Assembly: GCF_037975245.1 (NCBI RefSeq)
Contig: NC_092571.1
Location: 14,195,417-14,259,416, forward strand
Direction: 5' to 3'
DNA: 64,000 nucleotides
Source of the DNA: Apostichopus japonicus
Taxonomy: Eukaryota > Echinodermata > Holothuroidea > Aspidochirotida > Stichopodidae
The notes beneath the pieces were generated by a model. That model was not told where the DNA came from, searched no databases, and saw nothing but the letters and a program-made list of their open reading frames with translations. Position numbers and translations under genes: made by a program. Within the stretch, counting starts at the first letter, position 1. Each line of letters opens with the position of its first letter. This document shows positions 46,539-58,796 of this stretch, piece by piece.

Positions 46539-49243
46539 GATATTTCGGGGGGGGGGGCGGAATAACCACTGTTGATATTTGCAATTCCTCGGGTTCGGAC
46601 GGGCTTCCGAGGGAGTTCTACCGAACCTTTTGGGCTATAATTGGACCCGATATCAGAGCCGTCTTCGAAGACGCCTTCCAAAACGGACTGTTAAACCAGA
46701 GTCAACGTCTGGGTATGATTACTTTGCTTTCCAAGTCTGGGACCCCTTAGATCCTCGTAACAAGCGCCCGATTAACTTGTTAAATGTGGATTACAAGTAG
46801 CTGGATAAGGCTTTGTGCAACCGCCTTGCACTGGCTATGCCGCATCTTGTGGGTGATCTCCAGACTTGTGCAGTGAAGGGTCATTGCATCCAGCAGAACT
46901 TTTGGATGATGCGCGACTTTGTTATTGAGCGTGATCTGCCTTGTGCATTGGTCTCTCTTGACCAGCCGAAGGCCTTTGACATGGTGGGTCGCGGTTTTTT
47001 AATGAATGTATTGGAGACGTTTCAGTTGCACCCACATTTTTTTAAATGGATTTCTTTTTTTGTATCAGGAAAGTTTCAGTTCTTTGATCGTTCATGATCA
47101 ATCTCCGAGTTATAATCTGGTGAAACGCTACACTCCAGCTAGGGCATTACGGTCCCAAAGTCATCTTTCTCTTGTTATTCCTCGAACTAACAAAGTCACA
47201 TATCGAGATCGTTCTTTCAGTGCAGCAGGTCCTAAACTCTAGAATTCTCCTCCTCATCACTTGGAAAATGTCACATCTATTGACACTTTTAAAAAGCATT
47301 TAAAAACTTTTCTTTTTAGGCTTGAGTATGGGCATTAATCTTATTCGTTGTTTTATTCTCATTACTGTGCCCATTTTTATGTATATTTATCTTTTTATGT
47401 TCTTTATTGTGCTTTTTAACCCTGTCTTATATCATTTTCTTATTTTTACTGCTGTTGTTATTACTTTTAGGTTTTCTTAAGTTTGGTAATTTTATATTCC
47501 AAGCATTGGTTCTTTTGTACAGTGCTCTTGAGCATGTTTTATTTCATGATAACAGCACTTTAATATTTGGTATATATTATATTATATCGTAAATGGGTTT
47601 TTTTCAGAGGTTTTTAACTTCGAGAGGGTGCGACAGGGGTGCCCTCTGTCTCCATTATTTTATGTTTTGTTTAAAGAGTCCCTCTCCCGTCTCTTGGAAA
47701 GGGACTCTGGACTTGTTCCATTCGTTGTGCCAGGGGGTGCCAAAGTGAAATGCGTTCAATATGCAGATGACGTCACGTGTGTTGTTTCGAGTCTGGGCTC
47801 CTTTCGTGCCCTCTCGCAGGATTAATCTATCTTTGAGAGAGCTACCGGGGCGAAGTTGAATCCGAACAAGACAAAGGGCCTTCGCCTTGGTAGCTGGAGA
47901 TACAGAGACTTACCATTCAGTGCATCGTGGTCGGATCAGAATATCACAATTATTATACATGGTTCGGCTACGATGCACCTTGTCATGTCACCTAGAACGA
48001 GAGGGCTGAGGTATTTGAGAGCAGGCTCAAAACCTTTGGCACCCGCTGGCTTTCGATCTTGGGGAAAGTCACCGTTATTAATCGTTTTGTTTCACCCATC
48101 TTGTGGTACCCGGGCGCGGTGTAGCCAATTCCACGTCGCGTCCTGGTGCGGTTGGAGAGAGCGATATTTTCATTCATTTGGTTGGGTGGTACAGAGCTTG
48201 TCAAAAGAATCTAATGTACCAAAAACTTGAGAAAGGGGAGGGGGTAAAAGTGGTTCATCTGGGAAGTAAATTGACTTTTTTTTGTTATTTAAGCAAATGT
48301 TTGTAGCGGGAACTGACCCAGGGTTGCCTTGTTTATATTTTGTTACGATTTGGGGGCGGGTTGCACTTGCGTCGATGGGTCCCGGCGCTGTTTAGCAACA
48401 GAGAACCACATAGTAGTACTCCGAGCAGAGTGGTGCGTGTCATTTGTTCCGCTTTTTATTAGTTACCTCTGTTGACCTGTCACGATCGGCCCTCGTTCAC
48501 AGTTCCTTGCGGGAAAGTGCCTTGAATGCGTTATTTGTACAGGGACGTCATCCTTCCGAAGTATGGCGTTCAGTGCATTCAAGCCTAAATAGTTGCAGGC
48601 TCCGAGATCTAGCTTGGAGAATTGCACACGGTGCCATTGGTTACCAATCTGACCAATCTGAAAAGGTATCATTGGCTATTGGGTGATGGACTGTGCCCAA
48701 CTACCGACTGTGACAGCTTTTGGCATTGTTCCTTTGTTTTTAGCTTGTGGGAGTGGTTTCAGACCTGGACCGACCGTGTAAAGAGAGACCGTTCATGGTC
48801 GGTAGGACAGGGCTTTGTTTTATATGGGGTAGATCCTCCAGTTTGTTCTGTTGCTGTGTTGCACCGTGTTGTTTGTGTCTGTGCTGTTTTGGAGGAAAAT
48901 AAACTTATTTGGAGGAATAGATGCAATACAGTTTTAAGGGGAAAATTTGCCAGTAGGCAGGCAGTCCTGGAGGCGGTCAAGTGTGGCATTCGCCTTCAGA
49001 TTGAAGGTAATTTTCGCATTTTTTGGACGCTGGTGTGCTGGGGAGGTGTGTTTTGTTTCGCTGCGTGCTGGTCGTCCTTTTGGGTTTTTTGTTTAAATGT
49101 CAGGGTGGGTGGTTGGTCTCTGCTGGTCGGTGGGCGTGTTTGCTTTTTTGGCTCGCTTTTTTATTTGTCAGAGAGGGCTGGTTGGATAGTGCCGTTTGGC
49201 CGTGACGTTTTTGTTCCCGCAGAGCGGGTCACGTGAAAAGCAC
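46539..49243 (+). mobile_element. L1/Tx1-like LINE copy B with nested CR1-like insert
   Basis: This is the segmental duplicate of 29097-31693. It lacks some of the small deletions seen in copy A, and the RT box YADDVTCVVSSLGSF is readable near 47755-47810. The tail hairpin reads CCCGC, AGA, GCGGG and ends ACGTGAAAAGCAC. Stops and shifts make ORF2 inactive. Confidence 0.88.
47092..47585 (+). mobile_element. CR1/L2-like LINE 3' fragment nested in LINE copy B
   Basis: This is the same insert as 29614-30109 at the same site, flanked by ATCGT (47087-47091 and 47586-47590). The coding stretch here is broken by a stop after FSAAGPKL. Confidence 0.85.
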
Positions 49244-50650
49244 AGAACAAGCTGGAAACAAAGGAACAATGCCAACAAAAACATGAGCAATACTCTCTAA
49301 GTTGTCACTGCCTCCAGGTTACGTGCAGCACAACAACTGATCACGTTGGTATTCTTCGTCAAAATGCCAATGCATAGAATAACTTTTCATCTAGGCAAAC
49401 ACATACTAATTTTTCGAGGTGTGTACAATTCGCCTGTCCCTTCAGAAACAACATATCTCCATTACTGAATATCTATTATCGTATCGTTATTTCATTGTAT
49501 TGAGAGGAATATGGTTCGGTATCGATGAACGATCAATTTAACATTCGGTTTGTCGGCTTGTCGAGACCTGTTTCCTCGGGTCGTTGGTATTCTGGTTTGG
49601 GTGAATGAAGGACCTACGGACGGGCCGACCGTTTTTACTTTAGTAGATGTTTCGTGTTCAGTTCGGGTGTGTGTGTTTTTTATTTGAGGGAAAGGGTCCG
49701 TTCAGGTGGGTGGTATGTGTGTAATTGTTAATTGCTGATAGTTTAGTTAAAGTATGGGTAGGGTTTAGTGCATTTTAGGCCGTGACGTTCGTGGATCACG
49801 TTAACAGCACATTAAAGTTACCAACAACTATCGGTTCCAAACCACTAGGTGAACCATATTACGCTCGTTCATGAGGAATAAATTAATTACGTACATAATA
49901 TAGTTTTCTATTATTTTCTAACTCTTCCTAATCTTTTCTTGTTCTGTTCCTCTTGTACTTTTTCTGGCTCTCTATAGCCTGGTTTGCATGGCTGTAGGTG
50001 ATAGGTAGGGTGGACGGGGCGAGGTCATATTTGCATTCAAAGAATTGTTGTGTCTTCTTTCTCTTTTTTTTCAGTTATCTTCTTTGATTCTCCTCTCTTA
50101 TATGCTCTCTCTGGACTTCTACTCAACATGTTTCCTTTAACTTTCTTAGCAGCCTTAGTCACCTCAATCAATTAGCATATTGTTTGATCTACCTTGCATA
50201 ACTGTATTCATTGTCTTTATCTATTCGCCGTTCAATTGTTTTTACTCTTTTACCAACAATACTTTTCTATTCACTTTACGCAACTTAGAACCTTGGCGGT
50301 TGTGGGACAAGTGTATTCAGCCACCGTTCCAGACGATATGTCTGAGACCCGAAAAACACATTCCATACTTGTCTTACGTTTTCGGGAGATTATCCTAGCA
50401 CCAAGATGTTACCATGCGATGGAAGCATTGCCAAAGACCTTATAGATTAAAAGTATTGCAAGTGCCCTCGATGTTTACATTGTGAACTTATTAAAATAAG
50501 GTATATGAAACTGAAATGTCTCCCTCACTAAATGACAAACTGGTCTTTGAGCTCCTACATTTGAAATGCTGCTTGTATTTTGTCATTACCATAACGTCAT
50601 TTCGGCTATTCTTTCAAAGTTAATTAAAGATAGTCTTCACGTACCCAAAA
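49244..50650. other. Downstream of LINE copy B: inverted LINE piece, second-subfamily tail, spacer
   Basis: 49247-49312 is the inverted LINE piece (CATGAGCAATACTCTC). 49580-49810 is a 3' UTR with GCTGATAGTTTAGTTAAAG and the tail GTGACGTTCGTGGATCACG then TTAACAGCAC. From 49811 to 50650 no feature is recognised. The layout equals 31694-33000. Confidence 0.6.
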
Positions 50651-51588
50651 TAAAATTGAATAAAAATGAATAAAATTATATTTATTTAAATGAATAGATT
50701 ATTACGTATATTGTTTTAATATGGTGTAAATGTGTGAGACAAAATACAGTTAGTAGAACCTTAGCCAACATTGCCAAGTGAATTATTTGTATTCATTTCC
50801 AATGAATGTAAGCGTCATTAGGCTTGGGAAAGAAGCGCGCCATTAATTTTGACTTCTGTGTAATTTTAATAGAGACATAGAAAATAGATAAAGATGATTA
50901 GGACGTAACGGAGACTCACGTTTGAAGAATATAATATCAGCGTAACTAGGGGATGGCCGTTTGGCCGGATGGGTTGGTGAGCCTGTTTGCGGACCGGCCT
51001 TTGTTTTAGAAAATTAGTTGATTGGAAAGTGTGTGTTAACGTGGGAATGTATGTCGTTGTGGCTGTGCGTGTCATGTAAAAAAAAAGAACATATAGTTCT
51101 CTAATTTGTATAACAACTGTTTCTCTTCATACAACCTCATATAGAAGTAGTGTCATTATATTTATTACCCTCTTTTACTCTAGTTCAATGGACGAAATAA
51201 ATTGCGTAACATTGTGAAGAAACGTTCTTATTTTTTGCTTTTTACGAAAACTTTACCAAAATTGCTGTGTATTTCAGATCAATGAAATCATAAGTAACAA
51301 AAACAAGCAAAATGCTTGATATTTGTGTTTTAATCTGTCACGGTTTTGTAGTCTGACTTATTTCCAGAAGATCCTCTCACTGAATTTTGAAGTTTATCTT
51401 ATCTGCCAACGACCGAAAGTTAACCTTCTTTAAAATAGATTCTTAATACCGTAGCTATACCAGGTGAAACTAAGCGTTTTGGTTAATAAAAAGTGAAATG
51501 CTACGATGGATACCAACTTTTTCGGAGTGATCTTAGATGTTCGAAATAAGTTCTATACGGCGGATATCAGATGACACTTGTACCTAGT

Positions 51589-51799
51589 GTGCTTTTTACG
51601 TGCTAAGAAAACGGACACGGACCAAAGGTCAGCAAAAACAATCCCAGTCTGCAAAACAACAACTGAAACCCATCAATCTCTCACTAACGCAGCGTTTAAC
51701 GTGCCGCGAAAAGGACACGGACCCAAAGGCCAACAGAAGCAAAAGAAATAAAACACTACAAACCGGCCCCCAAAAGCCAACCCCAAACCACAAACAGTA
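51589..51799 (-). mobile_element. Element sharing only the terminal 13 bases of the LINE
   Basis: The 211-bp minus-strand insert ends GCACGTAAAAAGCAC but the rest has no similarity to the LINE 3' UTR. It contains a tandem motif: CCTTTGGGTCCGTGTCC and CCTTTGGTCCGTGTCC about 115 bp apart. It is flanked by ACCTAGT at 51582-51588 and 51800-51806. It may be a non-autonomous passenger of the LINE or a third subfamily. Confidence 0.65.
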
Positions 51800-52002
51800 A
51801 CCTAGTAACCTGTTCACCTTACCAATGAGAAGATTTTCTTTATTATAAATTCAATAAAATGAGAAATGTTGAAGGTACCAGGGGTTAGTTCATGAGGGGT
51901 ACGTGAAGTGCCACGAAGAGATAAGAATCTAGAGGCAACGGTGATACGGAGAGTACCAAATTGGAACCTCAATAAGTAACATGTGAGCACCAAACTGATA
52001 TA

Positions 52003-52316
52003 GGAGGAATAGGTGTAATATAGTTTTTAGAGGAAAATTTACCAGTTGGCAGGCAGTCCGACATTCGCCTTCAGGTTGAAGGCGATAATCGACGTTTATC
52101 TGGGGCTGGGGAGGGGTGTTTCGATTCGCTTCGTGCTGGTCGTCCTTTTGTGGTCTTTTAAATGTTTGAAAGGGTGGTTGGGGTTTTTGTCTCTGCAGAT
52201 CGGTGGGCGAATTTCCTTTTTTGCTCGCTTGACTCGTTTGTCAGAATGGGATGGTTGGGTAGTGCCGTTTGGCCGTGACGTTTTGGATCCCGCAGAGCGG
52301 GTCACGTAAAGAGCAC
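52003..52316 (+). mobile_element. LINE 3' insertion, 314 bp, with 12-bp target duplication
   Basis: The insert runs from the C-terminal region of ORF2 (GGAGGAATAGGTG) to the tail ending GTAAAGAGCAC. It is flanked by CAAACTGATATA at 51991-52002 and 52317-52328. The target bases before the duplication are GAGCAC, equal to the last six bases of the insert. It has an internal deletion of about 30 bp near 52055 and 52105. Confidence 0.9.
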
Positions 52317-54569
52317 CAAACTGATATAACATGAGTTCTACCGATGGTACAGTACTTTGGTCATGCTTTTGAAAGTTCCGGATAGTTGATCCTGTGCCAA
52401 CCGCATACCGACCATTTGCAAAATACAAAATAAATAGTAGTCCGGGACTAGAAAATTAAGTAGTCCTTTACAAAATGCGGTACATCAATATTGGTGCAAC
52501 TAATTTATTCACCATTATGAATACAATGCATATGAATTCACACATACCAAGCAATATATACAGACAGCTATGCGCTACATGAAATATGATTTTGAAACAC
52601 AAACCAAAATGATACATACAAAACCTTTGAAAGCAATGACAAATTCAAAACCCAAATAAGTAATGATAATCGTAAAAAGCGCTATAACATAGTGAAGTTT
52701 ACTTAGCAGCAATGCAAACCTATACAAAGTCCTCTAACACACGACATCACGTCATCCCAAACACCAATAGGAGGAGATCCAGAAACTGTAATGAAACACC
52801 TGCAATATATCCTGAATCAATCAAATTGAAGGAAAAAAACGAATTTATCAAAATCAGAAAGGACTCAAAAGGATATATACAGAACCGAGTAAAGAAGTAA
52901 TGCCACATCTGAAATTGTAAACAATACTCATTCTGTCGTGCGGAAAGATCATTAATTTAAAAACTCTTTGAACTTAATGGCTAGCCCGACGATACCAAAA
53001 ACGTCTCTTAAAGCAAAATATGATCAGAAATGATGATGATGGTTTCCTACAAATACTAAAAATGATATTTCCAGAACCATGGGAACATTTACAAGCCTTT
53101 AACTATGATATATTATATACACTTTTAATTGTCAATGTCAGTATTCTACTATATGGATGGGTTTTTTAAGGTATGTTATATATGAAATGCTATCATTTTC
53201 TCTTCTGTGATTATCTTGTAATGTGATACACTTAATTTGGAATGTTCTTTTCAATTCTTTTACATTTAACAATTTAATTATTTCTTTCTGTAGAGATATA
53301 GCTTATGATAGTTTACATTCGATTAAATAATTATAACCTCAAGTGGATATTCATTGTTTCTTATTGAAACATTGTTTAATCTTGTAGAATAAATAAATGT
53401 AGTGACTTCATTTTTTGATTGCAACAGTTTTGGGTAATTTAACTTGTTTTCGCAGGAAAGGTAATAAAGAGATATATTCTCCTTCCGGGTTTTACTTTCA
53501 GAATTCAGAGCACACTCATTTGAAATACATTGAAAGTATTTTTTTCTCAAGAATCGCTTTGGAAATATTCACAAGTTAACTTGTGTTTATTACAGGGTTA
53601 ATGGATTAATGCTTTATTACAATTGCAATGATTACTCTGTAAACGAATATAAACATGAAAATAATGACAGTTGCGTATAAATAGAAACTTTGTTTAAATC
53701 AGCATATGAACTCTCATAAATAGGTGTTATCGATCAGCGAAGATGACACATAATTACATTAGGTGTCATTAATATTTTCACTTACCCAGGAAATAATATA
53801 CTATTAACGTTAAAGCAGTTTTAACTTGACTAAAAGCTTTCATGGAGAACATAAGGTTGACGTTCATTAACATGCTTGTACCTGATGTCTTCATCAAGCA
53901 TATGGAAAGTCCATTAAAAATAACACTATTGCTTGTGAACCTCTGTTACTTCACAGAGGTGTCTACAATACACACATAGTTCAATTAAACCAAAGCCAAA
54001 TAACAGTAAAAATGATATTCTGAACCTTCATTAACGCCTGTTTCTCACTTTTAGCTAACGCGGCTGTTTGGGCTAACCAACGGTAATAACAAGATCCAAA
54101 CATACACGTATCATTTGATACCACTTTACTGATTATATAAGTCAAGTATTATCATATGATTTTAAATAAGGATGTGAACACGTATTAATGGATACGTATA
54201 TATTACCTTTAGTAATGTTTCATCTGGTATAATAGTCTACGGGGACATTAACTAAGGAAATGCTACAAGGCAAGACACGATTAACTTTATAACATTTTGC
54301 AATGTATGTTTTGAAAATCCTATTACCAACGTCCACAAGATGATAGTCACATCCACGCCCCTTATCTCATATACTTTGATTCTAGATAGGCGTATTGATG
54401 ACAGTTCCATGTGTACTCAATATTATAATATTCACTTAAAATGATTGTTTATTAGTGGACCCCAATAGATCCCGCAACAACAAAGGAGTCTTTCCATTAT
54501 AGAACTTTTCCTTAACTTCATAAAATCAACGATATATATATATATTTCAGTTCAACATATATCCAACTG

Positions 54570-56920
54570 TTTTTAAGCTGTGCGTTAACGTTCCCGCAGA
54601 CATATTCTGCAATTTTTACAGTTAAGTGCTTCTGCAGATATGAAGGAAAAGCCCAAGTTTTATTACTCTGCTTGGTATCACGAACTATTGAATCCATGAT
54701 TCATCAGTAAATTTTCGGGCAGATACGTCACCGATACGATACAATTCGGTATTGTTCAGCTCTAATCGAAGTACTGAATAATATTTGCATGACAGTGAAA
54801 TCATATGGAAAGAGAAAGTCACATCATCCCACAACCCGAAAACAATCTTTTTATCTGATAGTTGCTTCATCTTGACAAGAAAAATCCATTCAGTGCCTTC
54901 GTGAAACGTTATCAGGAACATTTCGAAAAATAAACCAGGAAGACGGGAAGACTCCATATTGAATTATTCCAGTTTACAAATTTCTTGCAATGGCTTTATA
55001 CGTTGTGCATTCACTACCGTTCCTTTCATATATTATAGTTTCCCATGGTACACAAAAGTACGGACATATATGTTTCGGTGTGACACACCTCGGTGACATT
55101 CCACTCATATGTAAGTATATCTATATGATATTTATATGAAGAAGAAATATTAGAGAAGGCAATGTCAAATCATAAAACTTCGAATAAGTTGATCCATCTT
55201 CACTATAAAAATAGCAATCAGTTCCTTTTGGAAAACTACGCTAGCAGGAACATTGCGAAGGATAATACAGAAAATGTAAAATCACTGCATTGCAAGATTT
55301 CGTCTCAATAAATATTCGACTGTCTTTAAGCTGTGCGTTAACGATATTGCCGCAAGCTCTTTTTACAATGGCCCGTTCCGTCAAAAGATTAGGATTGAAC
55401 TACCTAACTTCATTTAATTATAATCTAAGTACTATATAATATTAATATAGAAAGCAAAACTCATCTCCTACAATCAACGAACAAACTGTTGAACTGATAG
55501 TTGGTCTTCCGTGACAAAAAAATATATAAAAATGTATCTTGGAAATGTCGTTAGCAGTAACAAAACGAAAAATAAACCAGAAAATGGAAAATCTGTTCAT
55601 TATAAAATCTTAGTTTAATTAAGATTGAAAACAAATCATGAACTTACGATGCATAATCTCCATGTGAATGCTTCTTACGTGACCCGTCCTTTCGGATCAA
55701 AAACGTCACGGCCAAACGGCACTACCCAACCAGCCCATTTTTACAAACAAGACTCAAACTCCATGTGAGTATTGTACTTGGAATGCATAACCCTTGAATC
55801 TACGAATCACATCCCAAAACAGCTGATTGTACGCAATTTTACGGCCAGATTTGTCTACGGTGTGAGTTGTCGCCATGAATTTGAACACTTATCGAAGTAC
55901 TATATATTTGTAAAGGCATCCAATAATACACATAAGTACGGACAGATATGACTAAATACTAGTTTATTAAATATACATTTTTGGAGAGCCAGTCTGACAT
56001 CCTAAAGACAACAATGCTGATTTATAGTTAGGTTTCCGGCAACAAAGTCACAATCAGCATGCGGAACGTTTCTCTAGCAGGAGCATTACGAAGAGGAAGA
56101 CAGGAAAGGTAAAATATCCATATTGAAAGATTTCATTGCAATGAATCATCAAATGTGTTCATGTTGTGTGTTAGTTTACAGAGAATTAATTCTGTTGTCG
56201 ATTTTGCCACATTGCTTGATAACAAATTATGAACGTTCGACTCCGTGTGAATATCTACTTGGAATAAATAACGATTGAAGTTATCATCCAGATCGAAAGG
56301 AACATTTAATTGTACACAAAAGAACGAACAGATATGTAGCCGCTCTGTGATATCTCGGTGATGTTCAGCTCTAATCTAAGTACTATATAATATTTATATA
56401 TAAAATATATAGAAAGACCAGGCCACACAATAGAAAGACAGGCGAATAACAATATATTGATCTCATAGTTGATCCATCTTGACATTAATAAAGAAAATCA
56501 ATATTCTCGAGAAAAAAGTGCATTTTCCTTTTAAAATAGTTTAGAAGGTGTAGGTTTGAAAGAAACAAGAAAACATGATCATAATCACTGTGTGAGTATT
56601 CTTCCCTGAGCATATAATCTTTGAATCTTAGATACATCTCCGAGAAACAGCCGATTGTACGCAACACTACGATCAGATTTGTCTCCGGTGTAAGTCATCC
56701 CCATGAGTTTCATCACTATATCTAAGTACTATATTTATGAAAACGAAATATTTGTAAAGGGGAAGTGATATCTACAGCCAAACAACATATTATTGATTTT
56801 TAGTTGCGTTAATAACAGAGAATTAATTATGTTATCCCGTTTTCTAGTTGCAAGTTTAGGATTGAAAAACAAATCATGGAAGTAAGATAGATAATCTCCG
56901 CTTCAAGTCGCATCAAACAT
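54570..56920 (-). pseudogene. Second array of decayed IgSF V-exon relics
   Basis: Units near 54680-54960, 55050-55280, 55400-55600, 55780-56110, 56270-56530 and 56600-56900 match the array at 11400-17830 unit by unit. The first reads ISLSCKYYSVLRLELNNTEL on the minus strand, comparable to ISFSHTYIYLYIFKLYLNFTEL of the intact V exon. Each unit keeps the start-side end of the V exon and the leader, but not the DAGTYQV end. Stops and shifts are frequent. A LINE tail is inserted at 55668-55758. Confidence 0.6.
55668..55758 (-). mobile_element. LINE 3' tail insertion, 91 bp, with 10-bp target duplication
   Basis: The insert holds the tail only, with flanks CTCCATGTGA at 55658-55667 and 55759-55768. 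The element-strand end is ACGTAAGAAGCAT, with two changes from the consensus. The hairpin is altered. Confidence 0.88.
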
Positions 56921-56936
56921 CATAACATTGTACTGG

Positions 56937-56970
56937 CAGCCCCAGATAAACTGCAAAATCACCTTCAACC
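56937..56970 (-). mobile_element. LINE 3' UTR scrap
   Basis: The stretch GCAGCCCCAGATAAACTGC and the following AAAATCACCTTCAACCTG equal the minus strand of the LINE segment around 640-665. It has neither tail nor visible target duplication. Confidence 0.6.
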
Positions 56971-56993
56971 TGATTATCCTCCGCATAAGGGTA

Positions 56994-57179
56994 CTTTTTA
57001 AGAAAAAGTCGCCCAGGAAAGAAACTGGGCACGAAAACCAAACTACCAAACGACTGATACGCTCTCAACCCCAGTCCCCTCGTATCGGGACTGTGACTGT
57101 GTGATCATCGTCGGGTGTGCATCACCATTCCCCTCGAAAGGGAACCGAAACCAAACTACACATGATCTTGGCCAAAAGG
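56994..57179 (-). mobile_element. SINE with U2 snRNA-like head, copy 3, with 13-bp target duplication
   Basis: Both flanks read CCGCATAAGGGTA (56981-56993 and 57180-57192). On the minus strand the insert starts CCTTTTGGCCAAGATCATGTG (U2-like from about nt 12), has the same body as the copies at 10199 and 21072, and ends GACTTTTTCTTAAAAAG. The clean flanks fix the element at 186 bp and show that the U2-like head is its true 5' end. The target is the CCGCATAAGGG motif also seen near 37835. Confidence 0.85.
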
Positions 57180-57192
57180 CCGCATAAGGGTA

Positions 57193-57485
57193 TAACTTTT
57201 CAAAAGCATTTGGCAGCCAGTGTGAAACTCACAATGTCATAAACTTTATGATAGACTGAAAATATATGCATTCACATGTTCGGAAAGATAATTCGTCAAT
57301 CATAGCATAATCATGTAAATTATTCTGGATAATGAACGCCAAAGTACATAAAATAGTATTAATCATCTATTCATGTAAATTAGTGATACACATACACAAG
57401 GCATACTTTGAATGTACTTATATGTAATTACAATCATAGTTGAACTATTTTTTACTGTAGATGTATAGCGTTTAACTGTGCTTAC
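57193..57485. other. Spacer next to the TM exon
   Basis: This matches about 18430-18650 (TATTCTGGATAATSAACGCC and following), the equivalent flank of the other TM exon. No exon is recognised. Confidence 0.45.
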
Positions 57486-57570
57486 CTGTAGACATATACG
57501 ATGGCTATCAAAAAGACGACGAGTATTACGGCAATTACGATCATCACCAACGTCATTATTTTCTTCGTGT
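57486..57570 (-). CDS. IgSF receptor transmembrane exon, copy 2
   Basis: An 85-bp minus-strand exon with acceptor GTCATTTCTGCAG and donor GTAAGC. In phase it encodes DTKKIMT, then the helix LVMIVIAVILVVFLIAIVYV and YR. Upstream on the minus strand lie the C2 exons at 60473-60784 and 62314-62625. These three would form C2-C2-TM, with the first exon beyond the right edge. The charge pattern near the membrane (KK) differs from copy 1 (NN). Cytoplasmic exons are not identified. Confidence 0.7.
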
Positions 57571-57789
57571 CTGCAGAAATGACAGTAAGATGCACAAATA
57601 TATTAACATCAGCAACCAAACTACGTAAGTCGATTAACTTCACCGCACTTGGGTGCATGTTCTTGTGAGTTCAACATGACGTACTTTTGTTTATAACATA
57701 TGTACTAACTTTGTAAAATGTTATACATTTGGAAATTTGGCTTAGATACAAGATTTCGTCGAATTGATTTTTTGCACCAATTAAAAATT

Positions 57790-58796
57790 ACCCAAACGAG
57801 GTAGGTTTGCTCGCAGTGTGGAATGGAGGGCTATGTTTTTCGCGCCTGCCCCTCGTCGTATGTAGCAAAGGCGAAACGCGACGAGCAGCCGGCAATGGGA
57901 TATGCTCTACTTCCAGTTACAAACGGTTTTAGACAGGGTAAACAGGTGGAGGTCCCGGTGCCCACTATGTATCCCTTGTTGATACTGATCCCTTAACGAA
58001 CCCAGCAGATCACCCTACTGTCACTCGCTTCCCGTAACCTCTCCGACAGACGATTCCACCAGTCTGTCGAACAGTGACTCTGTCTCTTTGAAATCGTGTC
58101 CTGGTTTGATGAGGTCGGGAGCCCTCTCTAAAGAGGTCGACTTCATGTGATTCCGTTGAGGAATTATGTAACAGAACCCGCGTAAAATGGTTGGAGTCCA
58201 TTTATTGTCAAATTTTTACTTCATTTGGTCTGGTAAAACAGAACTTTTTAAAGGGGTGGTTTTATATCAGACTTTCGTCACTGGGGATTCGGGTGTGGTA
58301 TATTTGCCCAGCAAACAGCAAACTATCAACTAAGGCAACTGTTCGTAGCAGTAGAAAATGAAGGTTTGCCATATTCGTGTTTTTGCAGATTTTGGGGTGG
58401 CTTGCATGTGCGTCGTTGGGTTCCAAATATGTTACGGAACTCGGAACCACAACGTAGTACGCCATCTGATGTTATTGTTAGCATTATTGAAACATTGCGT
58501 TACCAATAGCCTTCTGTGGATTTGTCTCGGCCTTCTTATATTTAGAAGATCATATTAGAACAAGCTGTTTGACCGAGCTGTTCGCACAGAATCGTCATCC
58601 GACCGATGTATGGCGATCTGTACATTCTAGGTTACATAATACAAGGCTTTTTCGGACATTATTACTGGTGACCGATCATGGTCAGTAAGGCAGAGTTTTG
58701 TATTTTACTGGATTGATCAGTTGCTGATAGTTTAGTTACTGTGTGTAGGGTTTGGTGACGTTTTGGATTCCGCTTAGCGCATTACTTAAAAGCATC
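57790..58796 (+). mobile_element. Old LINE copy: ORF1 knuckle joined to ORF2 C-terminus and second-subfamily tail
   Basis: From about 57811 a knuckle CSQCGMEGYVFRAC is seen; the histidine of the CCHC motif is replaced by Tyr. After a large deletion, 58215-58260 encodes FIWSGKTELFKGVVLYQ, matching FIWSGGTELVKRAVMYQ of the main copy, then 58380-58440 matches the WVPALFSN region. The end at 58720-58796 (GCTGATAGTTTAGTTA, then GGTGACGTTTTGGATTCC) is a tail variant. The endonuclease and RT are gone. Confidence 0.7.

Larger units (their letters stand above)
41360..50650. repeat. Segmental duplication, right copy (about 9 kb)
   Basis: This is the partner of 24050-33000. Here both the V-C2 exon (42296-43130) and the V exon (44552-45032) are intact. 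The LINE with the CR1-like insert lies at 46539-49243. Confidence 0.9.
50651..54569. repeat. Block X copy 4 with two LINE-tail insertions
   Basis: Matches block X copy 1 from about 975 to 4300. Insertions at 51589-51799 and 52003-52316 are missing from the other copies. No gene is supported. Confidence 0.65.
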
